DNA from: Hamadaea tsunoensis DSM 44101
GTDB taxonomy: Bacteria > Actinomycetota > Actinomycetes > Mycobacteriales > Micromonosporaceae
Reading direction: 5' to 3'
Assembly: GCF_000428945.1 (NCBI RefSeq)
Contig: NZ_AUAX01000033.1
Span: 36,365 to 100,364 of the forward strand
DNA length: 64,000 nucleotides
Notes under the pieces: generated by a model
Told to the model about the DNA's origin: nothing
Databases searched by the model: none
The model's input: only the letters and a program-made list of their open reading frames with translations
Shown here: positions 9,554 through 18,058 of the stretch, piece after piece
How the letters are laid out: every line of letters starts with the position of its first letter
How positions within the stretch are numbered: the first letter of the stretch is position 1
Position numbers and translations under genes: made by a program

Positions 9554-10536
9554 CGGGTGACCGCGGTGTCCGCCCTGTCGCCGACGTGCGGGATGACCTC
9601 GGCGGCGAGCAGGCGGAGGCGGTCGAGGTCGGTGGGCGCGTGGACGTACAGGATGAAGTACTGGATGCCGGCGTCGACGAGCGAGTTGAACGTGTCGATC
9701 AGCCGGGCCGGTGTCCCGACGGCGCTGCCCGCCGCGAGTTCGGCCCGGTCGCGGCCGTGGAGGTGGGGCGCGGTCAGCTGGTCGAGGCCGGCCTCGGTGG
9801 CGGCGGCGAAGACGGAGAAGCTCGCCGTACGCAGAATGCTGTCGTAGTCCCGGCCGACCGCCGCGCAGTGGTCGGCGAGAATCGCCAGCTTCCGGCGGTA
9901 GAAGGCGGGATCGGTGCTGTCGGTGAGGTTGCAGGCGTCCGCGTGCTCGGCGACGATCCGCAGCGTCACCTTCTCGCCGGCCCCGCCGATGAGCAGCCGT
10001 ACGCCAGGCGCGGCCGGGATGTTGGCCGCGCCGTGGACCCGGTGATAGCGGCCCTCGACGGTACTGATCTCGTTGCGCAGCATGCTCCGCACGACGGCGG
10101 CGGCTTCGCCGAGGCGGGCCAGGCGCTCGCCGGTGGGCGGATACGGCTGCGCGAACCCGTACGCGTCGTACTCGCGCTGGTCCCAGCCGGCGCCGAGGCC
10201 GACGATCGCGCGGCCGGCGCTGGCGGCGTCCAGGGTCGCGGCCATCTTCGCCAGCAGCGCGGGGTTGCGGAAGCCGTTGCAGGTGACGATCTGGCCGAGC
10301 CGGACGCGCCCGGTCTCCCGGGCGATCGCGGCCAGGCTGGTCCAGCACTCGAACGTGGTGTCGGGATCGCCGCTGACGGCCTGGAGATGGTCGTAGAGCC
10401 AGACCGAGTCGAAGCCGAGCCGGTCGGCTTCCCGGGCCACGCCGACCATCGTCTCGAACTGGGCGGCGGCGTCGCCGCGGTCACGAAGATCCGATCGCCA
10501 GCCCTGCGGCAGGACGACACCCCACTGAACAGCCAC
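9550..10536 (-). CDS. LLM-class F420-dependent oxidoreductase
   Basis: A 328-residue luciferase-like TIM-barrel protein: LGFDSVWLYDHLQ near residue 40, GRVRLGQIVTCNGFRNPALLAKMAATLDAAS and VGLGAGWDQREYDAYGF are the signature segments. In actinobacteria this class mostly uses cofactor F420 to reduce or oxidise small organic molecules; the substrate is not predictable. A small unknown protein follows with overlapping stop/start codons. Confidence 0.88.
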   Translation of the reverse strand: MAVQWGVVLPQGWRSDLRDRGDAAAQFETMVGVAREADRLGFDSVWLYDHLQAVSGDPDTTFECWTSLAAIARETGRVRLGQIVTCNGFRNPALLAKMAATLDAASAGRAIVGLGAGWDQREYDAYGFAQPYPPTGERLARLGEAAAVVRSMLRNEISTVEGRYHRVHGAANIPAAPGVRLLIGGAGEKVTLRIVAEHADACNLTDSTDPAFYRRKLAILADHCAAVGRDYDSILRTASFSVFAAATEAGLDQLTAPHLHGRDRAELAAGSAVGTPARLIDTFNSLVDAGIQYFILYVHAPTDLDRLRLLAAEVIPHVGDRADTAVTR

Positions 10537-10563
10537 GACGAGGGAGGGTAACAGTACGCGAAC

Positions 10564-11328
10564 TCAGGGCTGAGGCGGGAACATCCACGTGAGGACGTTC
10601 TGGATCCGGGCGTCCCAGTAGCCCCACTCGTGCTCGCCCGGGCCGAAGTCCGTGGTGACCGCGATCCCGGCCGCCGCGCAGGCCGCCACGAAGGAGCGGT
10701 TGTCGGCGTAGAGGACGTCCTCGGTACCGCAGGCGACGTAGAGCCGCGGCAGGTCCGCCCCGGCCCGGCCGAGCAGGGCGAGCAGGTCGTCGTCCGAGCC
10801 CGCCACCGGCCGGTCGCCGAACACCGGGCGGAACAGGCCGGTGTCGTCTTCGCGTACGCGGCGGTCGAGGTCGAGGACGCCGGACAGGCTCGCCGCGGCG
10901 GCGAACCGCCCGGGCCGGCGCAGCGCCCATTTGAACGCGCCGTAGCCGCCCATCGACAGCCCGGCCACATAGCTGTCCTCGCGCCGCTCGGACACCCGGA
11001 AGAACCGTCCGACGACCGCCGGCAGCTCCTCCGACAGGAAGGTCCAGAACTTCATCCCGTACGCCTCGTCGGCGTAGAAGCTGCGGTGCACCTGGGGCAT
11101 GACCACGGCCAGTCCGCGCTGGGCGGCGTACCGCTCGATCGAGGTGTGGCGCAGCCAGATCGTGTCGTCGTCGCTGAGACCGTGCAGCAGGTAGAGCACG
11201 GGCGGCTCGGTGGCCTGCGCGACGGACTCGATCCCGATCTGGTTGCCGGACGCCTGCGGCAGGATCACCGTCATCGAGGTGCTCAAGCCGAGGGCGTCGG
11301 AGAAGAAGTCGCAGCGTAGATGAGCCAT
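10564..11328 (-). CDS. Esterase D-type alpha/beta hydrolase
   Basis: A 254-residue putative esterase of the PF00756 kind. The oxyanion strand is VLYLLHGLSDDDTIW, the nucleophile elbow GLSMGGYGAFKWAL (Ser about residue 122), the acid probably Asp in YADNRSF and the histidine in GEHEWGYWDARI. No signal peptide, so cytoplasmic. Such enzymes cleave short esters, including S-formylglutathione-like and siderophore esters; specificity not inferable. Confidence 0.87.
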   Translation of the reverse strand: MAHLRCDFFSDALGLSTSMTVILPQASGNQIGIESVAQATEPPVLYLLHGLSDDDTIWLRHTSIERYAAQRGLAVVMPQVHRSFYADEAYGMKFWTFLSEELPAVVGRFFRVSERREDSYVAGLSMGGYGAFKWALRRPGRFAAAASLSGVLDLDRRVREDDTGLFRPVFGDRPVAGSDDDLLALLGRAGADLPRLYVACGTEDVLYADNRSFVAACAAAGIAVTTDFGPGEHEWGYWDARIQNVLTWMFPPQP

Positions 11329-11405
11329 GGATCAGTTGTACGCCATCGGGCGGCCACGGAGGTCAGGCCGGTATGATCGATGCTTCCTGATGAGGACCCA
11401 CTGAG

Positions 11406-11681
11406 ATGCTTTCCACGGGCGCCGCGCTGGAGCAGGCCGAGCGATATCTGGCCGACACGACCGAAGGCGACGGCTCGGTCCGCGTCTACCACGAGGGTGC
11501 TTTCAGGATCGACGGCGAGCTGATCGTCTCCTGGAACTCGAAGGCGTTGCTGGACGATGGGGACGAGGAAGCGGAACTGGCCGGTAACGCCGACATCGCG
11601 GTGAACCTGGCGACCGGCCGGTGCAGGTATGTCGACCTCGACGAGTCGTTCGAGTTCCGGCGCCGCAGCCAGGGCGAATAG
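11406..11681 (+). CDS. YrhB/Imm35-like small protein
   Basis: A 91-residue acidic protein. ALEQAERYLADT at the start and WNSKALLDDGDEEAELAGNADIAVNLATGRCRYVD in the second half resemble the YrhB domain used as immunity protein 35 in polymorphic toxin systems. No toxin gene adjoins it, so it may be an orphan immunity protein or a chaperone-like protein; this is a family-level guess. GAGGA lies about 9 bp before the ATG. Confidence 0.6.
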   Translation: MLSTGAALEQAERYLADTTEGDGSVRVYHEGAFRIDGELIVSWNSKALLDDGDEEAELAGNADIAVNLATGRCRYVDLDESFEFRRRSQGE

Positions 11682-11705
11682 GTCCTGCCACAGAAGAGGA
11701 CCGGA

Positions 11706-12233
11706 TCAGGGTTGGATGGGGTGGTCCTTGGCCCACTCCGCCCAGGCCGCGAGCGCCTCGTAGACCCGGATGCCGCCCTCGATGGTGATGCGCATCGACT
11801 GTGTCTGCGGGCCGGTCCCGAACTCGCCGGCGTCCTTGCGGTCGGCGTACGCGCGGAACGCGGCGGCCTGGGCGGTGTAGAACCTCGCCTCGGCGTCGAG
11901 GTGCCGGGTCAGGGCTTCGGGCTCCATCAGCCAGAAGAACATGGAGCGCAGCAAGGGTTCCAGCCGCATGGTGTGGTCCACCTCGACGGAGGTGAGCCAT
12001 CGGCGTACCTCGGCGAGTCCTTCGTCGGTGATGCGGTACGCCTTCCGGCCCCGGGCGCCGTGGCTGTCGACCGCGACCAGCCCGTCGGCGGTCAATCGGC
12101 CGAGTTCGGCGTAGATCTTCGGGTGCTGGGCCGGCCAGACCGGGGCGAGCACCTCGGCGAACCGCCGGGCGAGGTCGTAGCCGCTGGCCGGACCCTCGGC
12201 GAGCAGGCCGAGCAGGCCATGTCGCAGCGACAC
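11706..12233 (-). CDS. PadR-family transcriptional regulator
   Basis: A 175-residue protein with the PadR winged helix in front (LRHGLLGLLAEGPASGYDLARRF; IYAELGRLTADGLV; GRKAYRITDEGLAEVRRWL) and a helical C-terminal dimerisation domain. GTG at 12233 has GAAGGGAG 7 bp upstream, better than any earlier in-frame start. It is divergent from the SDR gene at 12380, and a perfect 14-bp palindrome lies between them, so repression of itself and the SDR is likely. Confidence 0.88.
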   Translation of the reverse strand: MSLRHGLLGLLAEGPASGYDLARRFAEVLAPVWPAQHPKIYAELGRLTADGLVAVDSHGARGRKAYRITDEGLAEVRRWLTSVEVDHTMRLEPLLRSMFFWLMEPEALTRHLDAEARFYTAQAAAFRAYADRKDAGEFGTGPQTQSMRITIEGGIRVYEALAAWAEWAKDHPIQP

Positions 12234-12327
12234 GGGGCGCTCCCTTCGGCTGGGGATCGGCGGGCGGCCGGTGGCGTGGGTCACATCTGTCCCGCGATAT
12301 GTACCGGGGGACACGTTCAGCATATGG

Positions 12328-12341
12328 TGTCCCTAGGGACA
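12328..12341. promoter_or_regulatory. Probable PadR operator
   Basis: TGTCCCTAGGGACA is a perfect palindrome between the divergent PadR and SDR genes. Read as GTGTCCCTAGGGACAT it fits the ATGT-N8-ACAT pattern of PadR sites at all but one position. Further TGTCC and GGACA words flank it (12287-12345). Confidence 0.65.
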
Positions 12342-12379
12342 TGTCCTCTAGACCATGTCGCGACCCCCGGAGGGAAATC

Positions 12380-13219
12380 ATGAGCGAGTCACGCGCGGTC
12401 CTGCTGACCGGAGCGGCCGGCGGTATCGGCACCGCTGTCACCCAAGCCCTGCTCAAACGTGGTGTCACCGTGTACGCGGGCGTCCGCGGTCCGGCCCCGC
12501 AACTGGCCGGGGCGATCCCGGTACGCCTGGACCTCACCGATCCGGACAGCGTCGCGGCGGCCGCCCAGGAGATCGACCGGCGACAGGGCGGCCGAGGTCT
12601 GCACGCCGTGATCAACAATGCGGGCGTCATCGTGCAGGGGCCGCTGGAACTGTTGCCGGAGGCCGAATTGCGGCGCAGCTTCGAGGTCAACGTCTACGGC
12701 CCGGTACGCGTTCTGCGCGAATTCCTGCCGCAACTGCGTCAAGGGCACGGGCGGGTGGTCAACATCGGCGCCCCGGCCGGTGACGTCGGGCTGCCGTTCG
12801 CCGCGTTGCTGTCGGCCAGCAAGGCGGCTCTGCACGCGCTCAACGACGCCGTCCGGGTCGAACTGGCCCCGTGGCGGATCCCGGTGGTGCAGGTCATCCC
12901 GGGCGGAACGCGTACGGAGATCTTCGCGAAGGCGGCCACGGCCAGCGCGGACGTCATGGCCACAGTAGATCCCGAAGCACTGCGGCGGTATCGGTCGGCG
13001 ATCGAGGCGGTGGCGGCCGCGAACGCGCGTACGCCGCTGGACCCGGTCGGCAAGGTGACGAAGGCGGTGCTCGCCGCGGTCCTCGACACGAGACCCAAGG
13101 CGCGCTACGTCGTCGGCAACGCCCGGATCTTCGACCTGCTGACGAAGCTTCCCCGCGGTACGCGCGATCGCCTCATCCTGCGCACGCTCGGCCTGAACAA
13201 GGTCATTGTCAGCCGGTGA
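12380..13219 (+). CDS. SDR-family protein lacking the usual catalytic Ser and Tyr
   Basis: A 279-residue Rossmann-fold protein with the nucleotide motif LLTGAAGGIGTAV (residue ~9) and NNAG. The catalytic positions are changed: the serine strand reads VVNIGAPAG and the YxxxK motif reads LSASK with Leu for Tyr (the lysine is kept). It may have lost oxidoreductase activity or act as a binding protein. GGAGGG lies 7 bp before the ATG. Regulation by the divergent PadR protein is likely. Confidence 0.82.
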   Translation: MSESRAVLLTGAAGGIGTAVTQALLKRGVTVYAGVRGPAPQLAGAIPVRLDLTDPDSVAAAAQEIDRRQGGRGLHAVINNAGVIVQGPLELLPEAELRRSFEVNVYGPVRVLREFLPQLRQGHGRVVNIGAPAGDVGLPFAALLSASKAALHALNDAVRVELAPWRIPVVQVIPGGTRTEIFAKAATASADVMATVDPEALRRYRSAIEAVAAANARTPLDPVGKVTKAVLAAVLDTRPKARYVVGNARIFDLLTKLPRGTRDRLILRTLGLNKVIVSR

Positions 13220-13286
13220 GGCGGACCACCAGCGTGACCCGCTCCTGCATCCTCACTGCCGCCTTCGTGCGGCCGAGGAACTGGGC

Positions 13287-13793
13287 TCAGTTCCATTGCT
13301 GGTCGGGGTTGAGGTGGCAGTCCCAGATCACCAGGCGTGTGCCGTTGACCGTGCTGCCGTAGTTGGCCAGTCCCGCGCACTTGCCCGACGGCGGGTTGTA
13401 CAGGGCGTAGTTTCCGTTGCCCAAAGCCCGCCAGCTCCAGATCTGGTCGGGGTTGTAGTTGCAGTCCCACAGGATCAGCGCTGTTCCGTTGGCGGTGTTG
13501 CCGTAGTTGGCCAGGCCGACGCATTTGCCGTAGGGCCAGCTGGAGGCGTAGCTGCGCATCGTGCCGCCGTCGCCGTTGTACCACCACTGGTCGGCGTTGT
13601 AGTGGCAGTCCCAGATGATCAGGCCGGTGCCGTTGGCGGTGCTGCCATAGTTGGCCAAGCCGACACACTTGCCCGCGCCGGCGGCACTCTGGATGGGGTA
13701 GATGTCGGAAGCCGCGTTGGCCGCGCCGGGCATCGCGAGTGTCGCGCCGGCGACCAGTAGTAGCAGGACCAGGATCCGAATCGCCTTCGACAT
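13287..13793 (-). CDS. Secreted ricin-type beta-trefoil lectin
   Basis: A 168-residue protein: signal peptide (ILVLLLLVAGATLAMPGAANA) then a single beta-trefoil made of three near-identical repeats, each GKCxGLANYG-x-NGT-x-WDCxxNxDQxW. The QxW motif and paired cysteines are the ricin B/CBM13 hallmarks, so binding of galactose- or xylose-type glycans is expected. No enzyme domain is attached. High similarity between its subdomains suggests recent internal duplication. Three 13-bp repeats lie just upstream. Confidence 0.88.
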   Translation of the reverse strand: MSKAIRILVLLLLVAGATLAMPGAANAASDIYPIQSAAGAGKCVGLANYGSTANGTGLIIWDCHYNADQWWYNGDGGTMRSYASSWPYGKCVGLANYGNTANGTALILWDCNYNPDQIWSWRALGNGNYALYNPPSGKCAGLANYGSTVNGTRLVIWDCHLNPDQQWN

Positions 13794-13804
13794 GGCTCGA
13801 CTAT

Positions 13805-13843
13805 ATTGATCATCTGCATTGATCATCTGTATTGATCGCCAGC
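13805..13843. repeat. 3 x 13 bp tandem repeat in the lectin promoter
   Basis: ATTGATCATCTGC, ATTGATCATCTGT and the decayed ATTGATCGCCAGC, starting 12 bp upstream of the lectin ATG. TGATCA palindromes in the first two units make them plausible operator half-sites. Confidence 0.65.
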
Positions 13844-13970
13844 AATGTAACGCTGGCGAGTCAATGATCGGTTGCCGGTTCCGCTATGTGCATCGGCGGT
13901 CAGGGTCGCGGCCGCTCGCGCCGGGCGGCGAGGGCATCGGGTCGCGATGGTGGATCGCCGGCCTCGCGAT

Positions 13971-14011
13971 TTGACAATATTCCTCTCCTTGACAAAAAGA
14001 ATTTTCGGTGA
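13971..14011 (+). promoter_or_regulatory. Promoter region of ArsR-like/SRPBCC operon
   Basis: Two TTGACA hexamers (13971-13976 and 13989-13994) lie in an AT-rich block just before the ATG at 14024. Their 18-bp spacing suggests repeated regulator contacts as well as -35 function; -10 matches are weak. Confidence 0.4.
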
Positions 14012-14023
14012 CAGGCTGGCCTC

Positions 14024-14629
14024 ATGCAGGACGTCGAAGTGATCGAGGATGCCGCCGCCGCGGAGGCCTCGCTCGATCCCACCCGGGCCCGGCTGCTCGC
14101 CGAGCTGGCCGAGCCGCACACCGCGACCACGCTCGCGGCGCGCCTCGGGCTGGCCCGCCAGAAGGTCAACTACCACGTGAAGACGCTGGAGCAGCACGGT
14201 CTCGTGGAGTTGGTGGAGGAGCGCCGCAAGGGCAACATGACCGAGCGCGTGATGCGGGCGTCGGCCGCGGCCTACGTGATCTCGCCGGCGGCGCTCGCCG
14301 CCGTCGCGCCCGACCCGGCCCGGTCGCCCGACCGGCTGTCGGCGCGGTGGCTGCTCGCGCTCGCCGCGCGGCTGGTCCGGGAGACCGGCGCGCTCATCAA
14401 CGGCGCGGCGCGGTCCCGCAAACCGCTCGCCACGTTCGGGCTCGACGCCGAGGTGCGGTTCGCCCGGCCGGCCGACCGTGCGGCTTTCATCGGCGAGATG
14501 ACCGACTCGCTCGCCGCACTCATCAGCAAGTACCACTCGGAAACCGGTCGGCCGCACCGCGTGATCGTCGCGGTGCACCCGAGCATCACCGAAGACGCCG
14601 ACCCGCCAGCAGAGGAGCAGAAGCCATGA
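14024..14629 (+). CDS. ArsR-like helix-turn-helix regulator
   Basis: A 201-residue protein with a winged helix at residues ~15-75 (DPTRARLLAELAEPHTATTLAARLGLARQKVNYHVKTLEQHGLVEL), followed by a region lacking metal-binding cysteines. Such regulators are commonly paired with an SRPBCC/AHSA1 gene, as here, where stop and start overlap as ATGA. Autoregulation through the AT-rich region upstream is likely. Confidence 0.85.
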   Translation: MQDVEVIEDAAAAEASLDPTRARLLAELAEPHTATTLAARLGLARQKVNYHVKTLEQHGLVELVEERRKGNMTERVMRASAAAYVISPAALAAVAPDPARSPDRLSARWLLALAARLVRETGALINGAARSRKPLATFGLDAEVRFARPADRAAFIGEMTDSLAALISKYHSETGRPHRVIVAVHPSITEDADPPAEEQKP

Positions 14630-15375
14630 CACATCCCTTCGAGGTGACCGGTGAGATCACCGTCGACGCCACGCCGGACCAGGTCTGGGACGCGATCACG
14701 ACAGGGCCGGGGGTCGACTCGTGGCTCATGGGGCGTACCGAGATCGACGGCGAGGGCCGGACCGCCACGTTCGAGATGTTCGGCGACAAGGCGACCTCGG
14801 CCATCACCGCCTGGGAGCCCGGCCACCGGTACGCGACGCAGGGGGACAAGAACCCGGACGGCACGTTCATGGCCTTCGAGTGGCTGATCGAGGCACGTGA
14901 CGGGGGCGGGGCCGTGGTGCGGTTCGTCCACAGCGGACTGCTCGGCGACGACTGGGAAGCCGAATACAACGGGCTGTCCGTCGGCGACCAGGCGTACCTG
15001 ACCAAGCTCGCGGTGTACGTCGAGCACTTCGCGCCGCGTACGGCGAAGCTGTCGACGTTCCTGCCCGGACCGGTCACCGCGGACTCGTGGGCGGCCATGA
15101 CCGCGGCCGTCGGCGCCGGCACCGACGCGGCGGACGGGCAGCCGGCCCGGCTCACCGTCGCCGGCATCGAGCCGGTCGACGGGGTGGTGGAGTTCGTCCA
15201 CGCGCCCAGCTTCGTCGGTATGCGTACCGCGGACGCCATGTACACGCTGGTCCACGGGTACAACGACATGATGTTCGCGACCGCGCACTACTTCGACGAC
15301 AGCGACCGGACGGCCGAGACCGAGGCGTGGCAGGCCTGGCTGGGCACACTCGCGGCGCCGACCGACGCAGCCTGA
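14626..15375 (+). CDS. SRPBCC (AHSA1/START-like) protein, duplicated domain
   Basis: A 249-residue protein. The first half (TGEITVDATPDQVWDAITTGPGVDSWL to LVVRFVHSG-type ending) is a complete AHSA1-like hydrophobic-ligand domain; the second half is a divergent, probably decayed relative. Ligand unknown. Its start overlaps the regulator's stop (ATGA). The stop TGA lies in a 15-bp direct duplication (15364-15393), and a strong hairpin follows. Confidence 0.82.
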   Translation: MTHPFEVTGEITVDATPDQVWDAITTGPGVDSWLMGRTEIDGEGRTATFEMFGDKATSAITAWEPGHRYATQGDKNPDGTFMAFEWLIEARDGGGAVVRFVHSGLLGDDWEAEYNGLSVGDQAYLTKLAVYVEHFAPRTAKLSTFLPGPVTADSWAAMTAAVGAGTDAADGQPARLTVAGIEPVDGVVEFVHAPSFVGMRTADAMYTLVHGYNDMMFATAHYFDDSDRTAETEAWQAWLGTLAAPTDAA

Positions 15376-15393
15376 CCTGACGCAGCCTGACCT
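15364..15393. repeat. 2 x 15 bp direct repeat spanning a stop codon
   Basis: GACGCAGCCTGACCT occurs twice without a gap. The TGA in the first copy is the stop of the SRPBCC gene; the second copy repeats it in frame. Confidence 0.75.
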
Positions 15394-15440
15394 GAGCCTT
15401 GACCCGCCGAGGGTTGAGAGCGACCACACTGTCGCATATG

Positions 15441-15500
15441 GACGGCCCTTGGTTGTCGATGTTCTTCCTGTCGCGGGAAGAGCAACAACCAAGGGCCGTC
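15441..15500. terminator. Bidirectional terminator hairpin
   Basis: GACGGCCCTTGGTTGT (15441-15456) pairs perfectly with 15485-15500, and an inner TCTTCC/GGAAGA pair closes most of the loop. It sits between two convergent genes, 3 bp from the stop of the leftward one, so it probably terminates both. Confidence 0.8.
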
Positions 15501-15503
15501 GGG

Positions 15504-15932
15504 CTACGGTCGGCCGAGGGTTTCGGCGACCGCCATCGTGTCCTGGTAGAACGGATGCATCTCGCTGATCAGCCCGTCGCGGACCGTGATCAGCTGCATG
15601 ACGGAGGTCTCCAGCGTCCGGCCGGTGGCTCGGGCCGTCAGGCGGCCCCGGTTCAGGACCACGATCGCGTCGTCGCCGACGACGAACCGCTGCTCCAGGA
15701 ATTCCAGCGACTGCCACGCGTCGCTCATCGCGGCCATGAACTTCTCGATGCCGCCCGGCCCGCGCCAGATGCCGCCGTACGGAAGGCTGGACGCCTGGTA
15801 CATCACCACATCGGGATGCAGGCACGCGGCGATCCCGCCGAATGAGGCCTTCCCCATGCCTCCGGCCGCGATGTAGGCGGATTCGGCGGTGTAGAACTTC
15901 TGCAGCACGTCCAACGTGCTCTCCTCGGTCAC
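15504..15932 (-). CDS. NTF2/SnoaL-like protein
   Basis: A 142-residue cone-fold protein: N-terminal helix DVLQKFYTAESAYIAA, then LHPDVVMYQASSLPYGGIWRGPGGIEKFMAAM and the curved sheet strands LEQRFVVGDDAIVVLNRGRL. The family covers ketosteroid-isomerase-like enzymes, polyketide cyclases and non-catalytic binders. No partner gene is adjacent. The start is GTG at 15932. Confidence 0.8.
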   Translation of the reverse strand: MTEESTLDVLQKFYTAESAYIAAGGMGKASFGGIAACLHPDVVMYQASSLPYGGIWRGPGGIEKFMAAMSDAWQSLEFLEQRFVVGDDAIVVLNRGRLTARATGRTLETSVMQLITVRDGLISEMHPFYQDTMAVAETLGRP

Positions 15933-15988
15933 CCACCGATTGTGGCGACCCGGACGGCATGGGTCCGGCGGGAATCGGACGTGGTGAT

Positions 15989-16030
15989 CCCGCAACGAAA
16001 GCCCTGCAATGAAGGCGCTGCAACAAACCT
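15989..16030. repeat. Degenerate 14-bp repeats upstream of pectate lyase
   Basis: Three units (15989-16002, 16003-16016, 16017-16030) share TGCAA/CGCAA followed by an A-rich stretch, with GCAAGCG continuing after. They lie 120-160 bp upstream of the lyase start and could be stacked activator sites. Confidence 0.45.
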
Positions 16031-16148
16031 GCAAGCGTGAGCTATTGATCGGCGCGGATGCAGGTGCGAAGTTGTTCCGGTGTGGAATGCGCTTTCCAGC
16101 CCGCGGTCCCGTTCCGCGAAGGCGCGCTCCGGCCGGGAGGCTTGACCG

Positions 16149-18002
16149 ATGTCGTGGTTCGCACGCCGCCGCTCCACCGTGATCCGCGCGGTCTCGGCGC
16201 TCGTCGTGGCCGTGGGCGCCGCGGGGCTCGTCCTCGCCGCCACCGCCCAGGCGGCGACTCTGTTCAGCGCGACGTTCGAGGACGGGACGCTGAACGCGTG
16301 GTCGAAGTCGGGCGGCACCTGGAGCGTGGTGGCCGACGGCAGCCAGGTCGCCCAGCAGGCCAACACGACCACGAACAACGCCCGCCTGTTCGCCGGGGAC
16401 ACAAGCTGGACGGACTATGTCGTGCAGGCGCGGGTGAAACCGCTGAGCATCGGCTCCGGCGGCCACGCCGCGCTGCTCGGCCGGGCCACCGGGTCGACCA
16501 CGTTCTACCGGCTCGCGGTGGTGGAGGCCGGTCAGGTGCAGCTGCAGCAGGTCTGGAGCGGCACGGTCACGGTGCTGGCGACCTCCGCGCAGCCGGTGGC
16601 GGCCGGCTGGTCCACGCTCGCTCTGTCCATAGTGGGCAGTACGCTGACCGGCAGCGTGAACGGCACCACGGTGGTGAGCGCGACGGACGCCCGGATCACG
16701 CAGGGGCGGATCGGCCTGCAGACCGCGTACGCGAGCGCGGAGTTCGACGACGTGACGGTCTCGTCGGCGGGTTCGAGTCCATCGCCCACGGCCAGCGCCA
16801 GCACGGTTCCGAGCAGCAGCCCGAGCCCCAGCCGCAGCGCCGGCCCGAGCCCCAGTGCCAGCCCCAGTGCGAGTCCCAGTCCCAGTGCGAGTACGCCGAG
16901 CGGGACCCTGTTCGTCGCCACGAACGGCAACGACGGCAACGCCGGTACGCTGGCCGCCCCGTTCGCCACCGTGCAGAAGGCGGTCTCGGTCGTGGCGGCC
17001 GGCGGCACGATCGCGGTACGCGGCGGCACCTACGCCCTCACCACGAACATCACGATCGCCAAGAGCGGTACGGCCGCCGCCCCGATCACGTTGACGAACT
17101 ACAACGGCGAGCACGTGACGATCGACGGCGAAGGATTGGCGTACACGCCGGGAGATGTGGGGTCGACGATTCCGGCCGCGCAGCGCGGTGCCGTGCACAT
17201 GTCGGCGAACTTCTGGCGCATCACCGGCCTGGAGATCGAGCACGGCCCGTACGCGGTCTACTGCGACGGCTGCAACGACAACGTCTTCGACCGCCTGGTG
17301 ACGCATGACAACTACGAGAGCGGCTTCCAGTTGCAGGGCACCTCGGCCCGCAACCAGATCCTGAACCTCGACAGCTACGCCAACCGCGATCCGCGCAAGA
17401 ACGGGGAGAGCGCCGACGGTCTGGCGATCAAGCAGGGCGGCGGTTCCGGCAACCTCGTGCGCGGCGCGCGGCTGTGGAACAACTCCGACGACGGGTTCGA
17501 CGCGTGGCTGTTCACCTCGCCGATCACGATCCAGGACAGCGTCGCGTACGGCAACGGGTACAACCGTTGGAGCATCCCGAACTACTCCGGCGACGGCAAC
17601 GGCTGGAAGCTCGGCGGCTCCGACACGACCGGCCCGGCGGCGGCGCACACCGTCAGCAATTCGATGGCGTGGGGCAACTCGGCGGCCGGCTTCACGGACA
17701 ACGGCAACACCGGCGCGATCGTCGTCAACCGGTGCACGGCGTACGACAACGTGAAGACGGGGTTCGACTTCGACGGCGGGTCGGTCGCGAACCTCACCGC
17801 CAACCTCGCGGTCGGCAACGCCGCCCCGGTCGCCCTCGGCTCGTCCACCGCCTCCGGCAATTCCTGGAACATCGGCGGCACCTGGACGCTGCAGAGCACC
17901 GACGCCTCGACCATCACCGGCGCGCGTACCGCGAGCGGGGCGATCCCGACGTCGGTCTATCTGGTGCCGGCGAACGGGGCGGCGGTCGGGGCGCACATCT
18001 GA
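16149..18002 (+). CDS. Secreted PL9-type pectate lyase with N-terminal LamG-like domain
   Basis: A 617-residue exported enzyme. Signal peptide 1-36; residues ~37-205 form a concanavalin-like sheet domain (LFSATFEDGTLNAWSKSGG); a Ser/Pro linker at ~208-250 is a minisatellite; residues ~252-617 are a right-handed beta-helix (GNDGNAGTLAAPFATVQKAV; DGLAIKQGGGSGNLVRGARL; NNSDDGFDAWLF), matching family 9 pectate lyases, which cleave polygalacturonate by Ca-dependent beta-elimination. It probably digests plant pectin outside the cell. A tight hairpin follows. Confidence 0.85.
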   Translation: MSWFARRRSTVIRAVSALVVAVGAAGLVLAATAQAATLFSATFEDGTLNAWSKSGGTWSVVADGSQVAQQANTTTNNARLFAGDTSWTDYVVQARVKPLSIGSGGHAALLGRATGSTTFYRLAVVEAGQVQLQQVWSGTVTVLATSAQPVAAGWSTLALSIVGSTLTGSVNGTTVVSATDARITQGRIGLQTAYASAEFDDVTVSSAGSSPSPTASASTVPSSSPSPSRSAGPSPSASPSASPSPSASTPSGTLFVATNGNDGNAGTLAAPFATVQKAVSVVAAGGTIAVRGGTYALTTNITIAKSGTAAAPITLTNYNGEHVTIDGEGLAYTPGDVGSTIPAAQRGAVHMSANFWRITGLEIEHGPYAVYCDGCNDNVFDRLVTHDNYESGFQLQGTSARNQILNLDSYANRDPRKNGESADGLAIKQGGGSGNLVRGARLWNNSDDGFDAWLFTSPITIQDSVAYGNGYNRWSIPNYSGDGNGWKLGGSDTTGPAAAHTVSNSMAWGNSAAGFTDNGNTGAIVVNRCTAYDNVKTGFDFDGGSVANLTANLAVGNAAPVALGSSTASGNSWNIGGTWTLQSTDASTITGARTASGAIPTSVYLVPANGAAVGAHI

Positions 18003-18019
18003 CATCCGGGTGCCGAAAT

Positions 18020-18046
18020 CCGGGTGCCCGCGCGCCGGGCACCCGG
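18020..18046 (+). terminator. Hairpin after pectate lyase
   Basis: CCGGGTGCCCG (18020-18030) pairs perfectly with CGGGCACCCGG (18036-18046) around a 5-nt loop. The left arm is a second copy of ATCCGGGTGCC found at 18004-18014, just after the lyase stop. It also ends 12 bp before the next start codon, so it could affect translation there. Confidence 0.65.
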
Positions 18047-18058
18047 TATGAATGCCCG

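Noticed and set aside
11406..11681. Polymorphic toxin locus around the Imm35-like gene
   Set aside because: No toxin, secretion or adhesin gene adjoins; neighbours are an esterase and a PadR regulator.
11503..12690. 395-codon leftward frame across the PadR gene
   Set aside because: Different frame from the clear PadR protein and no protein-like sequence.
15504..18005. 833-codon leftward frame joined to the NTF2-like protein
   Set aside because: Only the part after GTG 15932 has protein-like sequence; the rest is the antisense of the pectate lyase.
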